Shown here: piece after piece, positions 11,688 through 23,739 of the stretch
Layout: each line of letters opens with the position of its first letter
Numbering within the stretch: position 1 is the stretch's first letter
Source of the DNA: Lentinus brumalis
Lineage: Eukaryota > Basidiomycota > Agaricomycetes > Polyporales > Polyporaceae
Assembly: GCA_001792895.1 (NCBI GenBank)
Contig: MARA01000037.1
Span: 62,001 to 126,000 of the forward strand
DNA length: 64,000 bases
Direction of reading: 5' to 3'
Notes under the pieces: generated by a model
What the model was told of the DNA's origin: nothing
The model's database searches: none
The model's input: the letters and a program-made list of their open reading frames with translations, nothing else
Program-made: the position numbers and the translations under genes

Positions 11688-12385
11688 TGGTCGTCGCGTC
11701 TCTTCTACGGGCTATGTCATGATATGTATTGCGCTCCGAGTGCACTGGGTGCCGACACGAACTTCAAAGTAGGGTACCTGCCTGTAATATTCCTCTCCGT
11801 CGCCGCGCCGTGGTCCTATGCATGTTTCTGGGTCCTTCTTGTCGAACACGGGCACCGGCCTGCGCACGCTGACTCGTCGAGCGGGATACACAGGCACAAC
11901 TGTGCGCCACCATGGGAAGGAGGAGAATGGAGATGGGCGTTGGGAGAGAACGCGAGATGACGCCCATGAGGCGAGTACTCATGCATCACGCACGAGGCCG
12001 TCCTTATCCCGCGCCCTTGTCTTCCTTCCGAAGTCTTCGATTGCAAAGCAACTATTGAGCGGCGAGCGAGTCCTTGTGCCGCGAGCAATGTTTGTGTTCG
12101 TAACTCTGAGCACAATTGCGCCACCTGCCACCCATCTGCGCATGGCAATGCGCTGTGTACTGCCAACGCGGGATCCCTCAGCTGCTGTAGTTGCATACAT
12201 ACGCGGACGTAACAACCGCATAAGCATCTTAAAGTCAGTTGCGCAGCACTGGCAAACTGCAGTGTCACAGTGTATGTCCGACGTGTCCCGGGCCCAGAGT
12301 TCCGAGCCTATATATACCTAACAGTCAGCGACCGTTCGTCCGCTCTTCCCTCCCTCCATTCGCTTTACATATCCGCTCTCCATCG
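11688..12385. other. Intergenic, promoter of the WW-domain gene
   Basis: No gene is supported. The run TATATATA (12309-12316), about 70-75 bases upstream of the ATG at 12386, is a good TATA box candidate. Confidence 0.5.
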
Positions 12386-13322
12386 ATGTCTCAGCCGCCT
12401 CCTTACACACCGCCCACCGGGCCTCCACGAAACCCGGATACTCGACCGCTGCCGCCTGGCTGGATTGAGCGATACGACGAGAAGTGAGCAGGCATATCTT
12501 CACGGAAAGCGATATCTGACTGAAGTCACCCCCAGCTACAAGACATGGTGTGTAAGCGTTGCGATCGGTCGATCCAGGTGCGCTCATACATACGATCAGG
12601 TTCTACGTGAACACGGCCGAGAACCCGCCACGCTCGTTCTGGGTGCACCCTCTCGGACCCGCTCCTCCTGCGCCGCCTCCGAACGGCTTCGCCCCACCTC
12701 CCGGGCCACCTCCTCCCAATGACAACCGTGGCTACAGCCCTTACCCACCGCAAGGTGGCTACAACCAGGGCTACAGCCAGCCTCCACCGCAGCAGTGGGG
12801 TTCCCCTGCCCCACCAGGACCTGGCTACTATGGAAGCCCGCCGCCGCAACAGGGCGGTTATTATGGCGCCCCCCAGGAGAACCGTGGTGAGTACTCACGT
12901 ATCCGTATTAGGGGTGGAGGGGTAAAGAAGAGCGAGAATAGCAGAAGCTGATGCATGATGTACGGTTCAGGTTGGTTCGGGTCTAATAGTCCACAGCCTG
13001 CGATGATGCAGCAGGCACCTCCCAAGAAGTCCGGCCCTGGCATGGGAACGGCTCTCCTGGCTGGTACGCACTTATCTGGACGCGATGGATATCTGTGCAG
13101 CGCTGATCGCCGTGTTATCAGGTGGCGCTGGTCTTGTCGGAGGCGCTCTGCTCATGGACGCATTCGAGGACCACGAAGACCACGAACGGGAAGAGGCGTA
13201 TGATGCTGGTGAGTTACTGGGTAGCGCTTGGCAGCCGCTGTGCGGTGCTGATCCCACCCATAGGCTACGACCAGGGCTTTGACCAGGGCAATGACTTCGA
13301 CGGCGGAGGCGGCGACTGGTGA
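12386..13322 (+). CDS. WW-domain protein with Pro/Gly/Gln-rich region and glycine-zipper-like C-terminus
   Basis: Six exons (12386-12483, 12536-12547, 12600-12886, 12971-13063, 13122-13208, 13264-13322) close to 211 residues. A WW domain lies at about 21-55: LPPGWIERYDEKYKTWFYVN, then NPPRSFWVHPL, with both tryptophans, the aromatic pair and the final proline. Exon 2 is a 12-nt microexon in the middle of the domain. A Pro/Gly/Tyr/Gln-rich region (GGYNQGYSQPPPQQWG) follows, then GMGTALLAGGAGLVGGALLM, a glycine-zipper-like hydrophobic segment that could insert in a membrane, and an acidic GYDQGFDQGNDF tail. WW domains bind proline-rich ligands. The partner is unknown. It may be a membrane-linked adaptor for a Rsp5-type ligase, which is inference only. 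Confidence 0.85.
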
Positions 13323-13630
13323 ATGACTGGCCATGCCTCGTATACTCACACTTCCGTGACGTATACTCAAACGTGAGATGCCTGCTTTGTCTGTGTTTAT
13401 CCGCTGCTTCCGGCCGTCACATGTTCGGGACAGCCATGCCCTTGATACTACTTACTCTGGATGTACTCTACCATATTTCAGCATTCGTGCAAGTCAACAT
13501 TCAGAAACTCAGGACTTCTTGTGGAGTATCACGGCTGGCGCATGTTCATCGTGCCAAGAAGGCTCGTATAACGGAGGGAACGCCACACCTGGAGGTGATT
13601 CGAAGGTAGGTCCAACATATCTAAAGGTTA

Positions 13631-15278
13631 TCACGTATGTACGAGTACAACCGGCGGTTCCCTGTATGTATTTGAGCTCGTGATAACGTCGGCGGTGTGG
13701 CGCAAGGGACTAGGGGACCGCAGCCTTCCCATCCGAGGTAGGCAAACGTCCGCAAGATGCACTTCGGTATGCGGCTGCAACGATGCGTTGACAAGCCACG
13801 TGTCGTTACCCCGGATAGTCTGCTTGTTCACTTCTTGTACGTTGATGAGGAAACGGCAAATGAGCACCGCAGTCACGCTAGAGGGAGGAAGTTCATGATT
13901 CAGAATCATATGTGTGGAGGCACCAGCAAGGCGATACGACGGTCTGAACGTACGGATCTGCGAACAGAATAACGTAGCATGCAGGGTCTACGGCTACTGG
14001 TGTGATCTGGGGATGATGTGGGCCGTAAGTACACAAACAGCCAGTGTAACTCTGAATCTTCTGTTGGACTCACGAGCCGAAGGGCGAAGCACAGTCGGAG
14101 GACGTTCATGGTCAGAATCGCGCTAGAATACAATGACGATCAGCATAGTGCCGGAAACCGAGCTGACTTGCGCGTACACGAAATGCACTGTGCCTACTCG
14201 ACTGCATTATCAGTAATACGCCTTCTTCGAAGGAGGGTCACTGCATGCTAACCATCACGAGTAAAGGTCCACCAGAAGGACGGATGCGACCAAGGTGAAG
14301 CCTGCCGCAGGACTCCCGCCTGGTAGGCTGTGTACCATGTCAGCGCGATCACCAACAGGTCGGCTAGGATAACGGGGCCACGTCCAGCGGTAAGCACTAG
14401 GGGTCGAGGAGGTCATCGCCAGGATCAGAACTTAGCGAAACTATAATTGGTGTCTGTCACTCACGTCTGAGAAGGTCAAGACATGTCAGCTTTGATGCGA
14501 TAGGAACACGGAGGGCTTATGCTCACTGCGACGCCAATGGTACTGGGATAGTGGAGCCGTTCATGCAGCCGAAAGCAGGATGATTTCTGACTTGTACCCA
14601 ATGGTAAGTCACCTGATCAGCATGGTGAGCATGCCATACGACGATGAAGATGATATTGTCAAGCCGCACCCAGTCAGTTACAGTCGGTGCGAGGCAGAGT
14701 AAGATGATGAAGACAGTGAAACTTCGGTTGCGACCGCTGAGGGCCCATGCTCGTAAGCTGGTGAATGCTACATGGACGCGTCTGAGCTCGCGAATGGATA
14801 GCTGTTTAAATGGGTATGACTTACTTGCGCATGATACGTAGAACAACGGTTCCAAGAGCCGATATGCCCGGGCTAAACTGGTGCAGCTGGGTAGCGACGA
14901 GCGAGTCAATGGTCTATGCATTCACTTCGCGCAGGCCACAATTCGTACCTCTGCGAGAAATCGTGTGAGTATACGCAACGAAGATCGTGAGCCCCAAATG
15001 ACGGAATGTTTACCTTGTCCGACATATGGATGTAGCCGCTCATGTCTATGGCCTTGATGACAAGCGGCGCATACCGAGTGAAGAGGAAGAAAACAGATCC
15101 ACAATTCGGTCTCTTCATCCAGAAGTATTCGACCTCCTTGTCGAATGTGATAAGATACTCGTAGATGAGGAACGCTGCGACGACGGGTATGAGGTACAGC
15201 ACGAGGGATCGTCACAGTATCCACGTACTGGTAGAAGCCGCGCTGCAGCATATCTGCACGAAGCTGGTTTTCACTCAT
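13631..15278 (-). CDS. DUF6533 multi-pass membrane protein, tandem copy A
   Basis: Basidiomycete-expanded membrane family of unknown function. The signature LIYEYLITFDKEVEYFW, then FLFTRYAPLVIKAIDM, lies near 15060-15195. A middle exon (CTSLARAYRLLEPLFYVSCA) lies at about 14840-14895, then FTSLRAWALSGRNRSFTVF with the hydrophobic IILLCLAPTVTDW near 14680-14775. The C-terminal exon carries TAVLICRFLINVQEVNKQ and ends at the stop 13631-13633. Acceptor positions and phases match copy B exon by exon, which supports both as real genes. The 5' end is unclear: the ATG at 15276-15278 opens MSENQLRADMLQRGFYQY, but its link to the signature exon needs a frame change, by an intron I cannot place or by an indel. 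Confidence 0.72.
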
Positions 15279-16274
15279 TCAGCTCAGGAGTCGTGAATGC
15301 GGAGCTCTTGGACTCAATGCACTCACAAGCTATCATGTAGTGTCAGGACTGATGTTGCGTCCAGGTCGGTTCCGATGTATGTGAACATCGTCCATGTTCT
15401 GGGGTTGATTCGACCGTCCGGATGTTACCCAGTGGTGTGGCCGAGGGGGCATTCCAAGCCCCCACAAAGGTCCAAACACTTTATAATCGCGGTCAACGTC
15501 AGCACATCATGCCCCATAGAGACATAACCGAACACGCGCGCACTTCTTGAGCTCCGCGCGACATGTTCTTCAATCATCTTTGAAGATTGATCTTCCCGCG
15601 GGGCAACCATGCAATGCGTATTGCACTGTTAAGAGACAGAGCGGCCTCCCAGCCGGCGGCTGGATGCTCCGGAAAACCCGACATGGTAGCATGAGAGAGC
15701 TCGGGCGACCTCCGACGACCACCAATGGGGAGCTCGGGAATCGGGATGACGGCAACGTGTGAGACAGGTGTGAGAGCACAAGCTGCGGGATCCCCGCCGC
15801 GAATAACTCGTGCTCCTACTCGTCCAGTTATCTGCAAATATCAGTGTCGAGTGACACCAGAACTGGGAAGGCCGAGCCGTCCCTTCCTACGAGACGAACG
15901 AGTTGCAAATTGAGCTTGCTGCTTGGTTTGACGGGAGGACCCTAACGAGTGAACCGCGCCGGTGGCAGAAGCCGAGGGAGTTGGGAATATCTGGAGACAT
16001 TCAATGGCATTGACCATGACCTTGCTGTCTGCGGGAGGGAGTGGGAGACGGAAGTATGTATCCTCATGGTCACCAGGAGGTCAGGACATCGCGCAGATTC
16101 GTCTCAGCGACCATTTACAGGCATCTCCTACGCCCGCGCTAGAGGATCAAAGTGGATGTCGTCTGAGCATGATGGGGATGCTCCAACACTGGGCGCGACA
16201 CTCACCTCGCAATGTCATTCAGCGGTCATGCCGTCGAGTGCATCTCCATCTTAACCGACTCGGTGCACGAGGCG
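15279..16274. other. Spacer between the two DUF6533 copies
   Basis: About 1 kb with no supported gene. It must hold the promoter of copy A and the 3' end of copy B. No repeat ends or transposon features seen. Confidence 0.4.
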
Positions 16275-17901
16275 TCAGTCAATGCGTGACCCGTTGTGTT
16301 GAACCTCCGACGATTCGTCATACGTGGTGCCGAGGCGTACCTCATTATCCGCTTGCGAGTTCAGGTCAACCCTCTTCGCAAAGTACATTGCCTCAACGTC
16401 CGGGTGGACGGACGTCATGAAGGAATGTTCGAAACCCAGAACAACGTGCTTGTTGACGTCTTGGACGTTGATCAGGAATCGACAGACAAGGACTGCCGTC
16501 GCGCTACACTGCAGGTCAGCGGCCTCGTCCGTGGATGCATGTGGACAAGCGCACGGTCCTGTGAAGGTCGACACGTAGTACACTGGGTCGAAGTCGGTGC
16601 TGGCAATCTGCAGATCATATAAGAGGATGTTGAGATGCCAATGGAAGCTGACTCACCGTGCGGAGCGCAAGCAGTAGGTGGAGCGTATTTAACGCCAACA
16701 GGGTGCTGCATAATAAATGTTCAGGCCGCGAAGTACCGCAATGACACCTTGTTCCGGCTTACCAGAAGTGAATGCTGTCTGCGATAGCTGGTCAGTATAG
16801 GAGGTATGTGTGCGGGAATGTTGCATACCATCACGGAACATTATTTACCAGAACGACGGACGGGACCAGTATGAAGTGCGGTGCAGGACACCCATGCGGA
16901 TAGCCGTATACCAGGTCATGAGGATCACTATTGCATCGGGACTGATCAAGCACAGCCGTCCCGCGATGGTCGCTGGCAGACAGTAAATTTGCACAATTCC
17001 GGCAAACATGGGGAACTAGGGGTTACTCCTAGGAAACATGTGAGAACGCTCAGCGCACGGCTCGAGAAGATCTTCCTACCTTCGTGTCATTACAGATGAT
17101 ACAGTCGACCCGTACATGCATCCGAAGTCGGTGCTGTACCTTGCCTCTAGCCAACGATACTGTGCCTGCATCGGGGCCAGGTCAGTTGCGTGAACATATC
17201 ACAAGATCGTGGTGCGTACCCAGCTGAGTACAATGGGAGTCAGACAGAGCAAGAAGACGAACAGCGTGATGCCTCGGTTACGATCACTTAGGGCGTAAGC
17301 GCGTACTCCAACGAACGCTAGAATGACCGGTTCATGTCAGGGCACCCGTCAGAGGAAACCGAGCTCACATGCACAAGAGAGGTAGGACAGTGATTCGACC
17401 ATGAGAAACGCTCCAACCAAGGAGGCGCAGCTGGGTAGAAACAAGTCACGTTCGCTAGCAGTGGAGAGACTAATCGACGGAAGACCGTACCTCTGCGGGA
17501 TGATTGAGTACACAACGGCAAGTCAGAGCGACGCGAAGTTCAAGAGGTAGGGAGACATTCGTGCAAAACCGCACATGTCGATAACTCCGACCAACAACGG
17601 AAGGTACCGGTTGAATAAGAAGAGCAAGCTGCCTGCACTGTGCCTTTTCCTCCAGAAGTACTCAACCTCCTTGTCCAGAGTATCAAGATACTCATCGCAA
17701 AGGAGAACTGTCAGAAAGCACGACACGGGCCACAGATGAATATTAAATATTGAACATATGATCCTATGCCCGAAATCAATCAAGAGACACCCTGAGACAC
17801 CTACCTAGCGCGGCGAGTGCGCAATACAACTGCAAAAAGCTGCAGCAAAAGTTTGAGCTGGAGCCCAACCAATAGTCGACACAGGACTCACAAACGTTCA
17901 T
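16275..17901 (-). CDS. DUF6533 multi-pass membrane protein, tandem copy B
   Basis: Paralog of copy A on the same strand. Exon 1 (17805-17901, MNVCESCVDYWLGSS... LYCALAAL) joins through an intron to an exon starting at 17707, giving VLLCDEYLDTLDKEVEYFW and then SLLFLFNRYLPLLVGVIDMC. Later exons read CASLVGAFLMVESLSYLSCA (about 17400) and VGVRAYALSDRNRGITLFV with FLLCLTPIVLSW (about 17220-17310). The last exon carries TAVLVCRFLINVQDVNKHVV and ends at 16275. Hydrophobic segments suggest about seven membrane helices, as usual in the family. The exact borders of the small middle exons are not resolved. Function unknown. Confidence 0.75.
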
Positions 17902-18586
17902 ATAACACAGGAGTCTAGACGATCTGGAAGAGGGGCCCGCTAGACGAGAACATTGTTCATGACCACTTGCCAGTGCGATTGGAAGACAGTGCGGTCGCTT
18001 GGGGTGAGGTCTCTCAGTGAATAGTGAGTACTGCTGCATGCGACCTTTACTCAAGCATGCGTCGTCAGCTCGTGAGTGCCTACTGTGGTTGAGGGCGATG
18101 CGCCCTGACGAACGGCTTTGCAATACTCCTTGCCTGCTCAATATCAATGGTCATACATATACGTCTTTCGGCGGGGGCTGCTTGGGCTCCGGGGTAGTCG
18201 ATAAGTAGTAGCTGACTCCCGAGCACCAACGGCCCGCTAGAAATGGTGGTATAAGTGAGCAGGACAACATCCACACACTTACACTTCATACATATATTGC
18301 CACTGCCCAGACTCGCGCTCTGGAACGACGGTTCCGACGATGTCCTATCGATGGCTCAGGCACCGCGGCGAATGAGATCTTTCACTCAAGTGTCTGGACG
18401 TTTTGGAACGACGTGAACTGCGATTGGTTCTGCATGAAGTTTGACTGAGGTTACTAGTGTGGGAGTAGGTTACGTAACACATGGTATATAGACCTCGGAT
18501 AAATCTTGCCCTCATCTCCAGGCTCGAGCTCATCCGTCCTGCTTCTTGCGCTTCCTGGGTTCCCTTGTGTCGACACCCACCTGACG
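17902..18586. other. Intergenic, promoter of the amino acid permease
   Basis: No gene seen. GGTATATAG at 18483-18491, about 100 bases upstream of the permease ATG, is a TATA box candidate. Confidence 0.45.
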
Positions 18587-21127
18587 ATGTCCGCCATCCA
18601 CGAGGCTACCGCCCTTCCGGCAAAAATTTCCGACGCTGAACATGCGTCGCTCGAACCGCTTGACGAAGACGAGCTCAAGCTGGTGATTACCCACCGAGGA
18701 GACATGATGGGATAAACTGTGCAGGAATGGGTCTGCTGAGACTTTACCTTCGGTAACGTCGTCTTCTAGTTGTGAACTGGTGTGGCTACGGGTATCTTTG
18801 CCTGTGACTCCGCTGCCCGTCGGTCTGCTGGTAGGTCATGGATGGCCACCGGCGCAAGGGTAGCGGACGAGCAGCAAGGGTTGAGATTACACCGTCCGAA
18901 CCTGAACAGCGCTCAGACCTGCGTAGGGAAGCCCCCAGTGTCGCCTTTCGTTGCCCCCTGCCTCGTCGGGGGTGCCGACAGATGTACTGACCTTTGTTTG
19001 CCTTTCATGCTCTGTAGCGCAAGCTCGGTTACAAGCAGGTAGGTGTCTGTACTGATGCATCAGCCGACGTACATTCATCGTCATTTCCCTATAGCAATTG
19101 CATAGAAGCTGGCACTTCATGGAAAGTTTTGCCGCGAGTTTCGTCGCCATGAACTTCATCGGCGGCGTCCGGTAATTGATCTTCACACTGCTAACGAGAG
19201 ACAGGCGTCCTGATTGGCGACCTATAGGTCCGGTTTCTTCCTGGGTCTATACGCTGGTGGTCCAGCGGCCATATGGTAAGCCGTTTCTACATGATTCACT
19301 ACTCATATTGACTCGCAATCCGCAGGTCTTCGTACATCATATCGATGATCTTCATGTTCATCACGGCGGCGGTCCTCGCAGAAATCTGCTCTGCCCTTCC
19401 TCTGAGCGGCTCCATCTACATCTGGACTGCAGAGAGCGCGGGTCCGAAGTACGCCAGATTCTTCGGTTTCGTCGTTGCCTGGTGGTCGTGTACCGCTTGG
19501 ATGACCTTCGCTGCGGGCAATTGTCAAGTGAGTAACGAGCGTACGTCGTCCCCTGCGTCGTGGGCTGATCGAGCACTGGTAGACCACTGCGAATTACATA
19601 GTCTCGCAGCTGGCAGTCTGGGAGGTGGACTTCCCCGGAGGGATCGGCAACGACAACATCAAATGGCGTGCCCTCATCTGGGCCATTTCTGAGGGCATCC
19701 TGATGGTCGCTATCGCCATCAACTACCTTCCGCCGAAGTGGTACTCGAATGTGTTCCGCGTCTCAATGGCCATATACGCCCTCGACTTCTTCCTCAGCGT
19801 GGTCTGGCTTCCCATCGGCGTTTCGAAGACTTACGGGTTCCGTTCGGCCAAGGATGTCTTCACGCTGACTTGTAAGTTCCAAAAAGTGCGTGCAGGAATC
19901 GCATGGCTAACTATTCGCGGGCACAGACAACGGCACCGGAGCACCTGCAGGTTGGAACTGGATGCTCTCGTTGTATGTGATTCATGACTTCGAGTGTGAC
20001 ACGCCCCAGCTGAGTTCAATCGTCAGCCTCTTCACTGCAGGTACCATGATTGGCTTTGATGCTTCTGGTCACATCGCTGAAGAAACGAAGAACGCGAGGT
20101 ATGTCGATGCTTCCTGCGCTCTGTTGACTGCGCTAATCTGTCCTCCACAGTGTTGTCGCTGGGCGCGGTATCATAACCAGTGTCGTCGCTACGGGCGTTT
20201 TGGGCTTCGCGACCACGATCCTCTTTCTCTTCTGCACCCCCGATCTTGACACCCTCTTCGCCCTCGGGGCTCCGCAACCCTTCGTGCAAATCTATGCCCT
20301 TGCGCTGGGAAGAGGTGGCAGTATCGTCATGACCGTCATCGCCTCGGTTGGGTTGATCCTCGTAAGTCCGCCTCATAGCCCGTGCATTAGCGCCCTACCT
20401 CATTTTTCAATCTGCAGAGTACCAGCGTCGCGATCGTTGCCGCTTCTCGCCTCATCTTTGCAGTCGCTCGCGACGGTGTCTTGCCCATGTCGTCGTGGAT
20501 TGGCAAGGTCGACGCTGCCAAGCAGCCAAAAAATGCTGTAACAGTCATGTTTGTCTTTGGCGCAGCCTTGCTCTGTACCATCCTCCCGAGTCAAGTCGCG
20601 TTCACGTCGTTGATCTCTGCTGGGGGTATTCCGACTACCGCGGCGTATGGGTTGATCGCTCTGCTCCGCCTCACGATGACTCCCAACGACTTCACAAACT
20701 CTCACTTCTTCTTGGGGCGCTGGAGGAAGCCATTCTACGTTGCCACGGTCATATTCAATGCGGTGGTATTCGCGGTATGTGCCAGTCTCGACATGCGATA
20801 ATCTCTTCGCTCATGCTATATCGAATTCTCAGGTCCAAATCTCGCCGTTCGTGTTCCCGACGGATGCAGAGACTTTCAACTTCGTAAGGCTGTCGTCCAT
20901 ATGTCCATGCGCCTCATGTTGACAAAGCTTTGCAGTCATGCGTGATCCTCGGAACCGTCACGATCTGTGGCATACTCAGCTGGTACTTCATCCCCGAGGA
21001 TAAGTGGCTCCGCCGCGAGCAGATCATGCAGCAGCTTCGTGTCGCGGACGAACCTTATGACGGAACGGGCGCTGATACGGCCTCCGTCGCTGAAACTCAC
21101 ACGTCGACGTCGAAGAGGCTGGACTAG
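18587..21127 (+). CDS. Amino acid/GABA permease of the APC superfamily
   Basis: Plasma-membrane amino acid transporter. Twelve exons (18587-18682, 19018-19038, 19095-19171, 19228-19275, 19326-19527, 19583-19871, 19927-19972, 20027-20098, 20151-20361, 20418-20774, 20833-20883, 20936-21127) close to 553 residues, with the acidic cytosolic N-terminus and roughly twelve hydrophobic segments usual for the family. Typical stretches are FIGGVRSGFFLGLYAGGPA, AEICSALPLSGSIYIWTAES, FTAGTMIGFDASGHIAEETK (the APC helix 6 region) and VAIVAASRLIFAVARDGVLP. The first intron (335 nt) is long for this genome and could hide another small exon. Substrate cannot be read from sequence. Choline/GABA-type (Hnm1/Uga4-like) is the closest guess. 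Confidence 0.93.
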
Positions 21128-21358
21128 AGACTCCGATAGAAAAGACAAACAGTTGCGACGCAATTACACACGCCTTACGTTGTATATGCTCCCGTTCCCC
21201 AAGAGTGTTCCACACTTTCGTATGTAGTACTGCTGTTCTTATAGAATCAAGCCTTAATACGCTTGCCCTATGCTGTTACGCCTTGGCCCTTCTACTTAGT
21301 AGGATAGATTACGTCAGCCGACGTAGGTTAGGGCGTACGTTGGCCGCTCGCTCAACTC

Positions 21359-23468
21359 ATGTTCCTCCGCTCATCGTCGACAGCGGCGGTGAAGGCAGCC
21401 TTCGCCTTGACAAGACTTGCTCACCCTGCTTTCATTCGTAATGCTCGCTGCTATGCATCTGCTATAACTGTGAATGGGTTCTCACAACTCAAACCGACGC
21501 CATACGGCCAACCGCTCGCTGCTTCGCATGCCCACTTGATCGGAACCGAGGAGACTACGCCAGGTATCCCACGCGAGGAATATGACCGTAGGAGGAGGGA
21601 GCTCATGGAGAGTCTGCCGGACGATAGTCTGGTCGTGTGTGTTGCTGGTCAGGTGAAGTACATGAGTGGCCGTGAGTCCTGAAGTCTACCATGTAACGCC
21701 TTCTTCATGTCGTACCTACTTTCATCCCCCAGAGATATTGTGCGTTGTCTTCACCTTGAACGGGTGCTTTTGAGATTCACCTGCGACGCGTCCAGCTACA
21801 AGTTCCGCCAGTCGTCCGACTTCTGGTACCTCACTGGCTTCGATGAGCCAGAGGCAGCGGTCATCCTTGAGAAGCGGCCTTCGACCGGTCGCGGATACTA
21901 TATGAGGATGTTCTCTGCAGGGACGGACTCAGCGAAGGAGAAGTGGGACGGCGCGAGGACGTCTCCGGAGGATATCGTGCAGTACTTCGACGCTGACGAG
22001 GCGGAACCTATCTCCGCATTCCCCTCTGCGCTGAGAAGTCTCGCTTCAACCGCGTCGAACGTATACCTCGACGTGCCCGGCCAGTCGAAACGGTCGCGGG
22101 CATTCTCGCCTAAGTCTCTCCTGAAGGTGCGCGTGTTATGTGAGCTTTTTGCTCGCCACGGGTTCATAACTCGCTGGAATGCAGTACCTGTCGCCATCTG
22201 GGGGAATGGCACGCTCGGAATATGACAACCTGCTGGAATCCTTGAGCAGCTCGAAGCGCAAGGCCCTTGCTCCTGCGGTTGGTCGCTTGCGCGCACTCAA
22301 GAGCAAGTATGAACAGGATGTCATGCGGCAAGCAGCTGACATCAGTGCGCGGGCGCATAACAAGGTAAGACTGCTCTGCTGCCGCTCCCATTCATGATTT
22401 ACAAAGTGTGAGTTGGCAGGTTATGCGATTCACGGAGCCTGGCATGTCTGAACACGCAGTCGCTGCTCATTTTGAGTACCTGTGCGCACGCGAAGGATCG
22501 CAACGCCCCGCCTATGTACCGGTTGTGGCTTCTGGGTACGTTCCAAGGTCGCCTTGCCTGGATTTACCGCTGAGCATACTCCCTTTCTCAGACCGAACGG
22601 ACTTATCATACACTACACGTCTAATAACCAACTAATTGCTGATGGCGAGATGGTCTTGATCGACGCTGGCTGCGAGTACAAGTAAGTATCAATCCAGTTC
22701 TTCGCTATACTTCCTGACTGACATCATTCGTAGCGGCTACGCATCAGATATCAGTGCGTTAGTATGTTCCCTCTTCGCTGTCGATGGCCTCATGCCAGCC
22801 ACCAGCACGCACCTTCCCTGCAAACGGGACATTCACCCCCGAGCAAGCGACACTATATAACGCCGCCTTGACGGTACAGAAACAGCTCGTCGCGCTCTGC
22901 ACCGAGGCCTCGGGCATGTCTATCATGCAGATCCACAGAGAATCTTGCAGCATGATGCGCAAGGAACTCGACCGCATCGGCTTCCGCTTCCCCCTTGGAG
23001 CCGGTTCGTTAGACACGCTGTACCCGCATCTTATAGGACATCATGTCGGCATTGGTGAGTACACTGTGTGCATTCGGGACTTCCCTAGAATACTGACCTT
23101 GGCGCTAGATTTGCACGAGTCGAACCACATTGACAAGAACGAGCCTCTCAAGGCGGGCATGGTCATCACGATAGAACCTGGTGCGTCGGATGCATCCGAC
23201 TCGCAAAGAGGTGACTAACGGCCGATTGCAGGTGTTTATGTCCCGCCTTATCCCGAGTTCCCGAAGGCTTTTCATAATATCGGAATCAGGATAGAAGACG
23301 AGGTTGTTGTAGGGAAGGAACACCCGGTTGTCATCAGTGTGAATGCGCCGAAGGAGGTATGGGATTCGTGTTGGTCTCGTTGCGCTCAATACGTTTCTGA
23401 CCATTCTGTGTTAGATCGCTGACATCGAGGGTTCCTGCAAAGGGCTACTCGGTTTAACAGCTTTCTAG
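21359..23468 (+). CDS. ICP55: Mitochondrial Xaa-Pro aminopeptidase, ICP55 type (M24B)
   Basis: Peptidase that trims one residue from imported mitochondrial proteins after presequence removal, stabilising them. Eleven exons (21359-21671, 21733-21739, 21796-22126, 22185-22364, 22420-22535, 22592-22681, 22734-22753, 22806-23054, 23109-23180, 23232-23356, 23415-23468) close to 518 residues. The N-terminus is a clear mitochondrial presequence (Arg/Ser/Ala-rich, no acidic residues for about 40 positions). The creatinase-fold metal ligands are all present: Asp in LIDAGCEY, Asp in YASDITRTFPANG, His in [12 protein letters not shown], Glu in ITIEPGVYVP and Glu in GIRIEDEV. The second exon has only 7 nt, restoring [19 protein letters not shown]. 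No broken motif is seen. Confidence 0.93.
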
Positions 23469-23739
23469 TAGATGATCTTTCATAATGCGCCGACTTATTC
23501 ATCATCCACGCACACGAGCATTCTGCCGGCCAAAATCACTTCTTGAAGTATCGCACTAGTTGATGGCGCACATGTCCAGCACAAAGCGCGGTGAGTGCTT
23601 CACAGCGCCTTCAGGTCGTCGTAGCCGTGTACCCATGCACAATAGATGTTCTATGTATATCGTGTCCTCGATCACCGCGGCCGTCTCCTATCAATCGTGA
23701 ATCAACAAAGCCTCAGTGACACAACGAGTGCTCATGTAC

